Notes: generated by a model not told the origin, from the sequence alone. A stretch of 64,000 bases of DNA from Pseudomonas tructae (GCF_004214895.1 NZ_CP035952.1:3854501-3918500), one strand, 5' to 3'; positions 28,405 through 37,682 are shown, numbered from the stretch's first letter. A program made the numbers and translations.

Positions 28405-28520
28405 TTAAAAGCAGGCCTCATTTGAGGCTAGCAATTGCTTTTCATAACCAATTCGCTGCCTGCGCTCAGCCAGCAACGTCAGCACCTTCACCTCGAGACT
28501 GTCGGTCTTGCGCAGGCCGG
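28405..28520 (-). pseudogene. Fragment of a phage gene (copy 2 of a diverged repeat)
   Basis: The frame reads GLRKTDSLEVKVLTLLAERR then QRIGYEKQL and stops. It matches the fragment near 25620-25735 at DNA level over about 75 bp (roughly three-quarters identical). Upstream of it no domain or start is convincing. Confidence 0.5.
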
Positions 28521-28643
28521 CTCCGTCCGAGACGGGACACCCACCAATGGCCCGCGGCACGACATCTGTTCTGGCGTCTCGACACGTACAGCGCAAATTG
28601 CCGGTCAACCTGTCCCGCGCAGTCTCATCAAGACTTTAGTCCT

Positions 28644-29450
28644 CTATTTTACAGAGCTTGGCCAAGGCCACACTTCATCGAGATAAGAGTTATAGAAACT
28701 TATTGTTACCGAGCCACCAAAGTCGCAGGAGGCAGAAGTAACAATGGTTAGACTTTTAGGTCTGGGGAAGCCTGGACCGATAGGAATTCTACCAGGCGCT
28801 CTTGGGGACCCATCAATCGGTTCGGTCGCATAGACCTTGATGCCTTTTGAATCCCAGCCTTTAAGCTCAGTATAAACCGGGCTTCCAGAAGTACCAATTA
28901 AGGTGACTTCTCCAAGCCCTAAGTAACCCTGAACATTCTCTAGATTTTTGCCGAAAGTCAATTTTGACTTAATGCCGAGTTCAAGCTTAAGAAAGCAATC
29001 ATCTATTGCAGTACACACGGCCATACGCGCGACCCCCTCTACCACACCACTAGCCTTGGTGAATGGAAAGTTAAGCGTAATAGAGCCTTGACCAGAAGGT
29101 GATATCAGAAGATTTTCAAGGTTATGGCTATACACTCCAGAGATAGAAGCAATAACTAAGGGACTTCCAGTGAAATTATTAACCCTCAATACTAGTGGAT
29201 TAAGTTGTTGCCGCTCTCCTTCCTCGCGCCTACTTCTGATGGTTGAGAATATAGTTTGTAAATTTGAGCCAATACCCAAAAACAGCGAAGCCAGATCAAA
29301 CCCCCCAAACCCAATGCCTCTCTCTTGGTTGCTTCGTTGCGTTTTCAAGTACGCCCGATGGTGCGCTACAAGAGCTCTTTGCTTATCATCGCCTTCAATA
29401 CAATAAACGGCTGATGGTGCTTCTCCCATTGAGTCCTTCAAGTTAGACAT
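28644..29450 (-). CDS. Unknown prophage cargo protein B, 268 aa
   Basis: Starts MSNLKDSMGEAPSAVYCIEG. The N-terminal 60 residues are helical and basic, and a Gly-rich hydrophobic stretch (GIGFGGFDLASLFLGIGSNL) follows. The rest is predicted mostly as beta strands (LRVNNFTGSPLVIASISG, GQGSITLNFPF, SLTIVTSASCDFGGSVTISF). There is no signal peptide and no named domain. It starts 1 nt after gene A ends, so the two are one unit. AT-rich. The beta-rich layout with NFTGSP and GSITLNF is echoed in gene A, so the pair may be paralogues. A two-component pore-former or exclusion system is a guess. Confidence 0.75.
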   Translation of the reverse strand: MSNLKDSMGEAPSAVYCIEGDDKQRALVAHHRAYLKTQRSNQERGIGFGGFDLASLFLGIGSNLQTIFSTIRSRREEGERQQLNPLVLRVNNFTGSPLVIASISGVYSHNLENLLISPSGQGSITLNFPFTKASGVVEGVARMAVCTAIDDCFLKLELGIKSKLTFGKNLENVQGYLGLGEVTLIGTSGSPVYTELKGWDSKGIKVYATEPIDGSPRAPGRIPIGPGFPRPKSLTIVTSASCDFGGSVTISFYNSYLDEVWPWPSSVK

Positions 29451-29451
29451 A

Positions 29452-30225
29452 CTATGCCTCTCCATCCATGATTGTAATACTTGCCCCGAATTGATTGTTT
29501 TTCCCAGAAACAATTATCCTGTACAGAAACGGTAGAATGGCTATTGCTATGTTATGGAATTTCCGATCACCACTGGTGTTCTTTATTTCTGCCAGCCTCA
29601 GCTCTACAGGTGGGGTATTAGCATTTTGAGCCGACCTAACGAACTCGCCCCTCATCACGAACTTGTCGTAGCAGCTGTTGTTTTTTTCATAGCGCAGCAC
29701 TTCTAAGATTGTTGGTTCGAAGCAGCACTCTCTTTGATCAAAGCTGTACGGCACTTTGCCTTTAAGCGTTAGTGAGTAGTGATTCTCTTCTATGTCATTG
29801 AACAGAGCGAAGCCAACTTCTAGCTCTCGAAATTGAGCAAGATCTTCTTTGAAGGTAAGTGTTAGAGCGCCTGTATCGCCAGGATTTAGGGCGAAAAACG
29901 TATCTTGTGGTTTTATGTCGACGTGGCTGGTATTTATTCTGTACATATAGACGGAGAAGCTCGATGTATTACTGAAATTAATCGATACTGTGTTTTCTCC
30001 CGAGGGACTTGCCGGCTCACCATTAAGATTTGCGCCCACAACCCCTGCCAGCGCTGAAAAAGTCCCCATTACAGCATTACTATCACCAACAACATCCGAT
30101 GCCGAATACCTCGTGGCTTCATTTTTTCTGAACAACTCAGTAATTCTTTTTTGAGATTCTTGAGCTGTGTACATATGCAGAATACCATTGCTTTCTTCGC
30201 GATATTTATATTTATTTCCTTCCAT
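29452..30225 (-). CDS. Unknown prophage cargo protein A, 257 aa
   Basis: Starts MEGNKYKYREESNGILHMYT; AGGAGA precedes the ATG at 30225. A helical N-terminus (QESQKRITELFRKNEATRYS) and a hydrophobic Gly/Ala stretch (VMGTFSALAGVVGANLNGEP) are followed by beta-rich sequence: TVSINFSNTSSFSVYMYRIN, FFALNPGDTGALTLTFKED. The order helix, small hydrophobic stretch, then NFx-G/S ... PG-x-GAL/SITL-x-F is the same as in gene B. First gene of the two-gene unit. Function unknown. Confidence 0.75.
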   Translation of the reverse strand: MEGNKYKYREESNGILHMYTAQESQKRITELFRKNEATRYSASDVVGDSNAVMGTFSALAGVVGANLNGEPASPSGENTVSINFSNTSSFSVYMYRINTSHVDIKPQDTFFALNPGDTGALTLTFKEDLAQFRELEVGFALFNDIEENHYSLTLKGKVPYSFDQRECCFEPTILEVLRYEKNNSCYDKFVMRGEFVRSAQNANTPPVELRLAEIKNTSGDRKFHNIAIAILPFLYRIIVSGKNNQFGASITIMDGEA

Positions 30226-30282
30226 AGAAACCGTCTCCTGACTTGTCGATAGGCAAGTCAAAGGCTAGTAGCTATTTTTTTG

Positions 30283-30723
30283 GTGTCAAAATATCAGCAT
30301 CACAGTACTGGCGTTCCGGTGTCTGCTACTGAAATCCCAACAGCTCATCACCCTGAACGGGAAAAAATTGCCATAGCCCGATTGCTGCATATCCAAACAG
30401 TACTGATGGATGGCACCCTGATCATCGAAGACGACGGTTTTGCGCTGGGCATGCCCACGCCTGCTCAAATGTTGCGCCAGCACGCTCGCCTGGTTGAGGT
30501 CGAGTGTGAACAGCTACGGTATGAGCTCGAGCGAGCCCGGGAGAACATTGAGAAGCTGGTCGCCATCCATCAGGACCAGGCCGCCGAGATCACCAAGCTG
30601 AATGCCAGGATCGAGCGCATGACTTGGGAGCTGTCCGACGCCCTGGTGGAAAACACCGAACTGAAGAATCGACACATTGGGGGCTGCCCTGACACCTGGG
30701 GCGCAATGCCGCCTAAGGGCTAG
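30283..30723 (+). CDS. Coiled-coil phage protein of unknown function
   Basis: About 146 residues. From about residue 55 onward it is a continuous coiled coil (LVEVECEQLRYELERARENI, EITKLNARIERMTWELSDAL). A TTG at 30280 and a GTG at 30283 are the only starts that keep the full frame, and neither has a good ribosome binding site. Read against the neighbours, its 3' end meets the Rz gene (4-nt overlap). Coding-like codon use supports it; the start is uncertain. Confidence 0.55.
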   Translation: MSKYQHHSTGVPVSATEIPTAHHPEREKIAIARLLHIQTVLMDGTLIIEDDGFALGMPTPAQMLRQHARLVEVECEQLRYELERARENIEKLVAIHQDQAAEITKLNARIERMTWELSDALVENTELKNRHIGGCPDTWGAMPPKG

Positions 30724-31232
30724 GGTCGAGTCGTACCCAGCGCAGTATAGGACGCCTCGCACGCCAGCCCAGCTATTCGGGCTCGGTCATACGCTTTCGC
30801 CAGCTCTCCCGCTCGAGCATCAGACCGTGAGAGCAGGTCGGAGAGCACCATGGCGGCGCGGGTGGCTGCCTGGCTTCGGGCGGCAGCGGCGGTATCTGCG
30901 TCGCACTTGCCCGCGACGGCGGCATATCGGGCAGCTTCGTCGCGCATCCGCTGACCAGCAGCATCGGCACCATCAGCGCCAGCAGCTGCAATCTGTTCTT
31001 GTTCCCGGGCATTCGCTCTCGCCTCTTCCTGTGCCGCTGCGCGGCGTTGCTCTTCTTTCCGCGCCTTGGACTCTTCCAGCGCCCAAGCCTGCTGATCGCC
31101 TGCATCACGGACAGCCCAGCGCGCCTGCCACTCGGCCTCCATGGTCGAGCGGCCGTGCTGGTAGGTGCCCCAGAATGCCCAGGCTATAAGCGCCAGCGAC
31201 ACTGCCGCACCGATCGTGCGCGCGCTGATCAC
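30720..31232 (-). CDS. Rz-type inner-membrane spanin
   Basis: 170 residues. A single N-terminal membrane segment (IGAAVSLALIAWAFWGTYQH) precedes a long helical, Glu/Ala/Arg-rich periplasmic domain. Rz and Rz1 together fuse the inner and outer membranes at the last step of lysis. The GTG at 31232 overlaps the endolysin stop (GTGA). An Rz1 frame is nested inside, which supports the call. Confidence 0.85.
   Translation of the reverse strand: MISARTIGAAVSLALIAWAFWGTYQHGRSTMEAEWQARWAVRDAGDQQAWALEESKARKEEQRRAAAQEEARANAREQEQIAAAGADGADAAGQRMRDEAARYAAVAGKCDADTAAAARSQAATRAAMVLSDLLSRSDARAGELAKAYDRARIAGLACEASYTALGTTRP
30773..31012 (-). CDS. Rz1-type outer-membrane spanin lipoprotein nested in Rz
   Basis: 79 residues in a different frame wholly inside Rz. 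Lipobox LLVSGC (Cys23) after a hydrophobic signal (LQLLALMVPM), a Pro-rich middle (PPLPPEARQPPAPPW) and the end RESWRKRMTEPE are classical Rz1 features. AGGAAGAGG lies before the ATG at 31012. The nested arrangement is as in lambda. Confidence 0.88.
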   Translation of the reverse strand: MPGNKNRLQLLALMVPMLLVSGCATKLPDMPPSRASATQIPPLPPEARQPPAPPWCSPTCSHGLMLERESWRKRMTEPE

Positions 31233-31888
31233 GCCAACACCTTCAAAGCACGGTCATGCAGCGCCTTTCGCTCAGCGGCGCCGTGCGGCACCCGGCCAGG
31301 TTTGCCGGTGTTGATCACGCTGCCGATGTCCTGGAAGCGGCCGGCGTCGGCCAGGTCGTTCAGGCCGTGAGTCGACCACCACCAGGCGGCGGACATCGCG
31401 GCGTGCTCCGGCTGCTCGAGCAGTTCGGGATGTTGGACCAGGTCCAGGCCCAAGGCGGCGCCGCACGGGATGTGATTCGCCAGGCCGGTAATCTGGATCA
31501 GGCCACGGCCGCGGTACAACCAACCATCACCGGGCTTCTTGTTGCCGAGGCTCTTCGCGCCCCACGCGCCACCGTAGATACAGTTGGCGATGGCCTGTTG
31601 ATTTGCTGGGCGCCCGGCGGTACGACCGTAGGCCTTGGCATCGACCTCGCTGATGCGATCGCGGCTGAACTTCGCCTGCAGGGCCTCGGTACTGTAATTC
31701 AGGTTCTCCACCAGGTTGCGCAGCTGGCCCGACTCATGCCCGATCTGAGCCAGGAACGCAGCTGTGCGCACCGGGCTGTCGATCTTGTAGCGCGCCATGG
31801 CCCGGCCCAGTGCAGGCAAAAAAATGCCCGCGACTGGGCGGGCGTTGGGGAGGATCTGCAGCAACTGCTGCTCGGTCAAAGGGGGCAT
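31229..31888 (-). CDS. Endolysin, glycoside hydrolase 19 (chitinase-like muramidase)
   Basis: 219 residues, a single GH19 domain with no signal peptide. The catalytic Glu of AFLAQIGHESGQ (about residue 52), the NYST block, and WLYRGRGLIQITG plus SAAWWW are family marks. It hydrolyses peptidoglycan once the holin opens the inner membrane. GGAG 8-9 nt before the ATG and a terminator upstream separate it from the tail genes, while Rz/Rz1 follow by overlap. Confidence 0.95.
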   Translation of the reverse strand: MPPLTEQQLLQILPNARPVAGIFLPALGRAMARYKIDSPVRTAAFLAQIGHESGQLRNLVENLNYSTEALQAKFSRDRISEVDAKAYGRTAGRPANQQAIANCIYGGAWGAKSLGNKKPGDGWLYRGRGLIQITGLANHIPCGAALGLDLVQHPELLEQPEHAAMSAAWWWSTHGLNDLADAGRFQDIGSVINTGKPGRVPHGAAERKALHDRALKVLA

Positions 31889-31902
31889 TCACTTTCTCCA
31901 GG

Positions 31903-31930
31903 CAAAAATAAACCCGCTCGGTGGCGGGTG
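31903..31930 (-). terminator. Terminator between tail fibre and endolysin
   Basis: Leftwards: ACCCGC, 6-nt loop, GCGGGT, then TTATTTTT, directly followed by the endolysin ribosome binding site (GCCTGGAG). Confidence 0.75.
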
Positions 31931-31931
31931 G

Positions 31932-33092
31932 TCAGGGCTCAGTTCTTGGAATGGCCGGCGGTGTCGGCGGCGGCATGTCCAGGCGGACGTCGATCCAGCT
32001 GTTCAGGGGGACATCCAAAGGCACACCCTTGCTCAACAGCAGTTCGCCGTCATCGGTGAGCGTCCAGCGCTGCTTGAACAGGCGAACCGTAACGGCGCCA
32101 TCGTCGCTCTGCTCGCTCTCGGTGATACCCAGCGGCCTGCCGCCATCCGGTGAGCATGGGTCCTGTGTGCGCCACCCTTCGACAGCCAGGCCCAGGCTTC
32201 CAGCGATGCGATACTCACCCAGCGCCAAACGCTCAACCTGAACGCCGCGGGCCTCGTCATTGGCCACGCCCCAGGCGCCAGCACCCTGGAAGGTTTGCTC
32301 CTGCAGGTCGCGGCGCTCGCTGTCGGATACGTTCGCGATGCGCACAATCGGCGACGCCGCAGACAGCGCGCCACCGGAGCCGCGGGTTGTGTTGCCGGTG
32401 TGGTATAGCTCAGCCCAGGCAGAGGCTACCGACTGGTCCTTCATGATCGAGCGGAAAAAGGCTCGGTTCGAGCTGACAGCAATACCGAACTGAGTCTGCC
32501 AGCGGTTGTCGACACCCCAGTCGCTGGAAAGCATGTTGAATGCGGTCACCGGGGTGTTGACGTTGGAGTTGAAGCCGTAGAACCCCGACTGCCTGGCGGA
32601 GTTGGCGTTGCCATCCACAACAGAGGCTCCGCCGACGCCGAGCGCGCCCACCTCCAGCAGGTTGCCGCCAGCGGTCCCCACTGCTCGCGTGGCGGCCGCT
32701 CCCAATCCCAGAGCGCCACGTGCCGCAGCCGGCGTTGTAGCACCGGTACCACCCTTCAGGACGGGCACGACATTCTCGGTTGCCACAGCGCCGAGGCTCG
32801 CAAGTGTGCTCCCCCACTGGTCAACAATCTGCCGCAGGCGGTCCACTGCCTCTTTGACATAGCCCTGCATGGGGGCCAGGCCGTACACACCGCCAGAGAC
32901 GGTCGCCCCCTGATACGCCGGGAGGATGCCCAGCACCGCAGCACTGGCAATGTTGGCCACCTCGTACCAGCGCCCGTCAGGTCCCTGGAACGCATCGCCC
33001 ACCCGGGCATTCAGAGAGAAGCTAGTGTTCGAGCCGGTCACTGTATTCTGGCCGGTCGTGATCGCGACCGTGCCCTGTCTGTACCACGGCAT
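31932..33092 (-). CDS. Phage tail fibre / collar protein
   Basis: 386 residues starting MPWYRQGTVAITTGQNTVTG, the typical N-terminus of siphovirus fibre proteins that attach to the tail tip (GDAFQGPDGRWYEVANIASA). The middle carries GGTGATTPAAARGALGLG, a fibre repeat found in many tail fibre and collar proteins. It probably sets host range. Last gene of the tail operon before the lysis genes. Confidence 0.88.
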   Translation of the reverse strand: MPWYRQGTVAITTGQNTVTGSNTSFSLNARVGDAFQGPDGRWYEVANIASAAVLGILPAYQGATVSGGVYGLAPMQGYVKEAVDRLRQIVDQWGSTLASLGAVATENVVPVLKGGTGATTPAAARGALGLGAAATRAVGTAGGNLLEVGALGVGGASVVDGNANSARQSGFYGFNSNVNTPVTAFNMLSSDWGVDNRWQTQFGIAVSSNRAFFRSIMKDQSVASAWAELYHTGNTTRGSGGALSAASPIVRIANVSDSERRDLQEQTFQGAGAWGVANDEARGVQVERLALGEYRIAGSLGLAVEGWRTQDPCSPDGGRPLGITESEQSDDGAVTVRLFKQRWTLTDDGELLLSKGVPLDVPLNSWIDVRLDMPPPTPPAIPRTEP

Positions 33093-33102
33093 GCATTACT
33101 CC

Positions 33103-34155
33103 TTATATTAAACTTGGCCTACCGGCGAACAATGTCCGGCCGTTTGGGTAAACCGCACTTATGCCGCTTGGGTTGTCAGTCCATGCCTGCAATATGCTTC
33201 GATTCCCCTTGAACCAACCGGCGGCGTTGAATCTATATGGGCTTGATGTGCCGAAATTGATATAGACGCATGACAACAGCGCGTTCGCCAAAAAGTAGTC
33301 ACTGAAGTTGTTTGTCCACGCCATCTGTGAGCTGGCGTAGTAATAGCCAGTACCAGGAATGGAAGTCCCGCCCGCAGCAAATGAGTTTGAAAAGGGCTGA
33401 CTTTTCATTTGCGCAATGTCGTTTGTGGTCGAGAAGATCTCAACGCCCTGGGCATCACGCACCCTCGCCCCGTGTGAGCCTTGCGGTATTACTCCGGGGG
33501 AGTAGCTTGCGACAAACCAATTAACGACAACTTGCTCTTTCCAGTCTATGCCTGTGTAGTTCGGGTTATCGAACCTACCCACCCTCCACCCCGTCCAGTT
33601 ACCAGGGCTTCCGAGGACGGAAAAGTAATAGAAGAAGCCACCATCCGGAGTGTTTAGAAAAACGAAAGGCCGCTCGTGCGTGGTGATCGGTACAGGGAAG
33701 TCGAAGCCGTTGATCCAGCCCGGCGGGGTTGGATTTTGATATCCGTAGAACGTAAAGCTGCCCTTGTGCAGAACATTCAGCGCCCGATTCGACGAGTCAA
33801 TCTGCGTACGGATGAGGTCGTTGGTGGTTCGAATTCCGTAGGCATCAGCGGCAGTAGGCCCGGCATCGGTAGACAAGATCGAGACTTGCCAAGTACTGCT
33901 TTCACCACGCCTGATCAACAGATTCCCTGGCGAGTACCAGGCCTGAGGCGACCAGGTGGTATTGGTCGAATCAAACCTGAGCGTGTCGACTACAACGAAT
34001 GAGCCCGCCGTGATCTCGGGAATCGCGAAGTTCTGCTCGAAGCTCCCGTTGCAGGTTACTTGCCGCATCGTCAACGAGCGGATTGTCGAGATCGATGTGT
34101 CAAGGGTAGTGACCCCCGACGCGTTTCTGGTCCTGAATCCATATTGCACCGCCAT
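33103..34155 (-). CDS. Virion-associated protein downstream of J
   Basis: 350 residues, beta-rich and Gly/Asn/Tyr-rich (YGFRTRNASGVTTLDTSIST at the start, FGTSSPYRFNAAGWFKGNRS near the end). No named domain. The ATG at 34155 overlaps the J stop, so it is translationally coupled and probably a tail-tip component. Confidence 0.75.
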   Translation of the reverse strand: MAVQYGFRTRNASGVTTLDTSISTIRSLTMRQVTCNGSFEQNFAIPEITAGSFVVVDTLRFDSTNTTWSPQAWYSPGNLLIRRGESSTWQVSILSTDAGPTAADAYGIRTTNDLIRTQIDSSNRALNVLHKGSFTFYGYQNPTPPGWINGFDFPVPITTHERPFVFLNTPDGGFFYYFSVLGSPGNWTGWRVGRFDNPNYTGIDWKEQVVVNWFVASYSPGVIPQGSHGARVRDAQGVEIFSTTNDIAQMKSQPFSNSFAAGGTSIPGTGYYYASSQMAWTNNFSDYFLANALLSCVYINFGTSSPYRFNAAGWFKGNRSILQAWTDNPSGISAVYPNGRTLFAGRPSLI

Positions 34156-37100
34156 CAAGCCAGCCTCCCGACTGCCGTCCTTTCGACACCGTTCGCGTCG
34201 TACGTGTAGATGCCGCCGTTGTTGATGATCGTCTGACCATTGGCGTCCTGGCCGCGTACAGTGAACATGCCACTGACCATGTTCAGCTCGATCAGCGGCA
34301 AGCCCTGAGCGTTGACCGCCTGCGACCGGAGCGTCATACCCAGCACGATCTGCTGGATGAACGCCTGGTTAATGAGCGCCTGATTGATGAATACCTGCCC
34401 GCCCTGCACCACGAACGGGGAAGACAGCGCACCGTTGATGCCATTCACCACAGCGAAGCGGTCGGCACTGACCAGGAGCTGACTTTGCAGGCCCCCTGGA
34501 CCGTTCTCGATGCCGAGACCAATGCTGGCTGCCACATACTGGCCCTGGGCATTGAGCTGCATCTTCACGGCCCACATCGTGCTCATCTTCCCTTCGGCCG
34601 TCACCTGCGCCTGGCTGATTGTCTGCACGGCTGCATTGGTGCTACCCAGCGATGCCTCAAGGGTTTCCGTCTTGCGCACAAGCGCCTCATCGCGGGAGGC
34701 GCTGGCTTTGACTTCAGCTGCAAAGGCTGCCGTCGAATCCCACTGATTCAACGCTCCAGCAAGGTCGCCCTCGGCATCGTCATCACGCGAGGAAGCGCGC
34801 AGCGCCTGCAGGCTCTCGGCCGTGGCCGTGACCTTGCCGTCCACTTCGGTGATGTTGGTTTTGTTGGTGGCCACCTGCTGGGCCAGGCCGTTGATGGACT
34901 CAACAGATTGACCCACATCGGTCCATAGCGCCGGATTGGGCGGCGCGTTGCCGCCTGCTGGGTCAGCTGGGATAGCCTGCTTGGCCTGGTAGATCCTGCC
35001 GTCAACCACGACCATCTGGTCTTTGCTGTAAGGCTCTTCAGGGTTGTAGACCTTCAACCCATCCAGGGCGTCGATCTGGTCCTGCAGCCCGTCGATCTTC
35101 TTGACCAGCTCCTGGCCGAGCTCGCTCTCGGTGATCTGGCCGGCGATCATGTCGAGGATCGGAGACGCGTCCGTGCTGGCAATCCCCCGTACCGCATTCG
35201 GCGCCACCGGGAACCAAGGACCTATGTTGCCGGTGCGGTCCACCAGGCGCGCCCAGAAGAAGAATGCAGCACCAGCGGCCAGCCCCTGCAGCTTGAAGTC
35301 TCGCTGTGGGTAGGCCAGGTCGGTGAGTTTGGTCGCCTGGGCCAGGTCGGTGTTGGGGCTGTACCAGATCTCCGTTCGCTGGGTGTCCTCGGCGCCAGGA
35401 GGAAAGCCCCACTTAAGGCCAATGGCGAACAGTTCGCTAGTGGCGGTGAGGGATGTCACCGCCGGCGGCAAACCGGCCTTTCCCTTCAGCTCAGTGAGGC
35501 TGGAACTCTTCCAAGTCGACGAGATATCGAACGCACTCACCGCCCGCACCCGAGCCAGGTAGGCCCCGGCGTAGATCCCGGTCACATCGACCGAGGTCGC
35601 GCCTGTGCGCTGCAGCTTGATCCAGTTGCCATTATCCTTGCGCCACTCCACGTCATAGGCCACGGCGCCGTTCACGGCCGGCCAGGCGATGGTCATGGTG
35701 TTGACCGCGATGCCCTGGTCCACGGCGTAGTTCGAGGTCAGGGTTACGCTCGCGGGCGGCGGAACGGTCGTCACCGGGATGACGCTGATCGGCCGCTCCT
35801 CAAGCTTGGCGCCGGTATCGATGGCGGCAAACTTGCTGGGGTTGAACTCTAGGGCGGTGAACTCGTACTCGCCCTCAGTGGTGCGCACGCGCTTCAACAC
35901 ACGGAACAGCTGGACAGCCAGGTCCTCGTAGTCGATCGCCCACTGCAGCTCACGCTCCGGCTGCAGCGCGTAGACGGTGGTCACCGTAACGTCTCGCCCG
36001 TTCACCGACTGCACAGTCCTGCCCTGGGCGGTACCGTTGGGCAGGTTGATGATCAGTCGATCGCCAGTCTTGATCGGTGTGTCCCGGTCCAGGGTTATCA
36101 CCCGACCAATCGCCGCCGAGATGCGCCCGCCGTTCGGGCGGCCCGCGACCAATTCGTCAGCCACCGGGATGACGAAGCCCGGCAGCACGTTCGCCCCTTC
36201 CATGCCCGTCTTGAACGAGACGGTGCGATCCTGGCTGTTGCTCAACAGTGCCCACTTGCCGCGGCGCTGGGCCTCACTGGCACGCGTGCAGCCGATGGCC
36301 GAGATTTCAATGGGCCGATCACGGAACCGGCGTTGCAGCGCAATGTCGGTTACCGGAATCGCGTCGGTGTCGTAGTTGTTGGCCGGGTTGTCGTAGCTCA
36401 CCAATGCGCGGCTGTAGTGCGTGTCGCGACCGGCGCCACCATAGACGAAATCGCCGTCGATGACGTTCGACCTGGTGAAGACGTAGTCGATGTCCTGCGC
36501 ACGCGGCATGTCGGCCTGCATATACAGCGAGCCCTGAGCCCAGTAGACCATGCCCCTGTAAATTGCCGAAAGATCGCGCAGGAGCGTCCAAGCCTCGGCC
36601 TTGCCCTGCAAGTTCAGGTCACACAGGTAGCGTGGCTCCTGGCCGCCCACACCGTCTGGCACGAGCTGGTCGCAGTACTGCGAGATACGGTACATCTCCC
36701 ATTTGTCGACCATCCAGGGCTGGATGCGCTTCCCTAGGCCGAACCGGTCGTTGACGCACAGGCCATAAGTTGCCCAAACCGGATTGTTGGTCCAAGCCTG
36801 CTTGAATGTGCCATCCCACACGCCGGTATAGGTGCGTGTCACGGGGTCGTAGTTGCTCGGCACAGGCCAGCGCTGCGCCTTGCAGTTGACCGTTACCGCT
36901 GGGATATTATGGAACTGCTCGGCATTGAACTCGATGTAAAGCAGCGCGGTGTTCGGGTAGCGCAGCTTCTGGTCGATGATCTCGGTGTAACCCGCGATCA
37001 GCATCTGGTCCGCAATCGTGCCGCTGTTGGCGTTTGGCGTGATGCGGCGAATCCGGAAGGCCCACCCGGAGGTGGCTGGCGGCAGACTGACGGGCTCCGA

Positions 37101-37625
37101 TCGCTGGTAGCCATTGGTGGTTTTGCCGTCCACGGCGCCACGAAGAGACTCGACGAACGCCCCACCGTCAGTAGCAACGTCGATGGCGTATTCGATGCGA
37201 TAGCCGTTTGTGCCGTTTTCGTCCTGGCTGGCAAGACGGGGCCAGGAGAACCGCACGCGGAACCTGGAGAGCTGGAGATTGCTCAGGGTGCGAGTGAAGG
37301 GCGTGTCGCTGCGCAGCTCGACGTTTACTGTCGTCTCGTTCTCGATCGCCGGAATACCCTGAATGTAGTCCTGTTCGATCGAGCCTGAGCGCCACTCCCA
37401 CTTGACACCCGGGAAGTTCACGTTGCCGCTGGCATCCACGATCGGCGTGTTATCCAGATAGATATCGCGGTCCGTAGGAGTGTCGTCGAACTCGCCCTCG
37501 CCCACCGCCAGCAGGATCTTGGCGATGTTCGTCGACTGCAGGCTATCCGGTGCTTCAACCGGACTTTTCGGCTTCTTCTCGCCACTCTTGGCGCCGGTAA
37601 TTTCTGACTGAAGTGCTACGCCCAT
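34155..37625 (-). CDS. Tail tip / host specificity protein J
   Basis: 1156 residues, the lambda gpJ family: the start carries SLQSTNIAKILLAVGEGEFD, then repeated fibronectin-III-like strands (about 650-850) and a C-terminal DUF1983-type region with coiled coil (ESLQALRASSRDDDAEGDLA, then GLGIENGPGGLQSQLLVSAD). It forms the tail-tip hub and fibre that bind the receptor. GGAGGAAAGT precedes the ATG. Confidence 0.95.
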   Translation of the reverse strand: MGVALQSEITGAKSGEKKPKSPVEAPDSLQSTNIAKILLAVGEGEFDDTPTDRDIYLDNTPIVDASGNVNFPGVKWEWRSGSIEQDYIQGIPAIENETTVNVELRSDTPFTRTLSNLQLSRFRVRFSWPRLASQDENGTNGYRIEYAIDVATDGGAFVESLRGAVDGKTTNGYQRSEPVSLPPATSGWAFRIRRITPNANSGTIADQMLIAGYTEIIDQKLRYPNTALLYIEFNAEQFHNIPAVTVNCKAQRWPVPSNYDPVTRTYTGVWDGTFKQAWTNNPVWATYGLCVNDRFGLGKRIQPWMVDKWEMYRISQYCDQLVPDGVGGQEPRYLCDLNLQGKAEAWTLLRDLSAIYRGMVYWAQGSLYMQADMPRAQDIDYVFTRSNVIDGDFVYGGAGRDTHYSRALVSYDNPANNYDTDAIPVTDIALQRRFRDRPIEISAIGCTRASEAQRRGKWALLSNSQDRTVSFKTGMEGANVLPGFVIPVADELVAGRPNGGRISAAIGRVITLDRDTPIKTGDRLIINLPNGTAQGRTVQSVNGRDVTVTTVYALQPERELQWAIDYEDLAVQLFRVLKRVRTTEGEYEFTALEFNPSKFAAIDTGAKLEERPISVIPVTTVPPPASVTLTSNYAVDQGIAVNTMTIAWPAVNGAVAYDVEWRKDNGNWIKLQRTGATSVDVTGIYAGAYLARVRAVSAFDISSTWKSSSLTELKGKAGLPPAVTSLTATSELFAIGLKWGFPPGAEDTQRTEIWYSPNTDLAQATKLTDLAYPQRDFKLQGLAAGAAFFFWARLVDRTGNIGPWFPVAPNAVRGIASTDASPILDMIAGQITESELGQELVKKIDGLQDQIDALDGLKVYNPEEPYSKDQMVVVDGRIYQAKQAIPADPAGGNAPPNPALWTDVGQSVESINGLAQQVATNKTNITEVDGKVTATAESLQALRASSRDDDAEGDLAGALNQWDSTAAFAAEVKASASRDEALVRKTETLEASLGSTNAAVQTISQAQVTAEGKMSTMWAVKMQLNAQGQYVAASIGLGIENGPGGLQSQLLVSADRFAVVNGINGALSSPFVVQGGQVFINQALINQAFIQQIVLGMTLRSQAVNAQGLPLIELNMVSGMFTVRGQDANGQTIINNGGIYTYDANGVERTAVGRLA

Positions 37626-37642
37626 ACTTTCCTCCAGGCAAC

Positions 37643-37666
37643 AAAAAACCGCCCGGAGGCGGTTTT
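37643..37666 (-). terminator. Terminator upstream of J
   Basis: CCGCC-TCCG-GGCGG stem followed by T6 on the minus strand, then the J ribosome binding site. One of a set of similar hairpins in the late operon. Confidence 0.8.
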
Positions 37667-37682
37667 CTGAAGCACAATTTTA

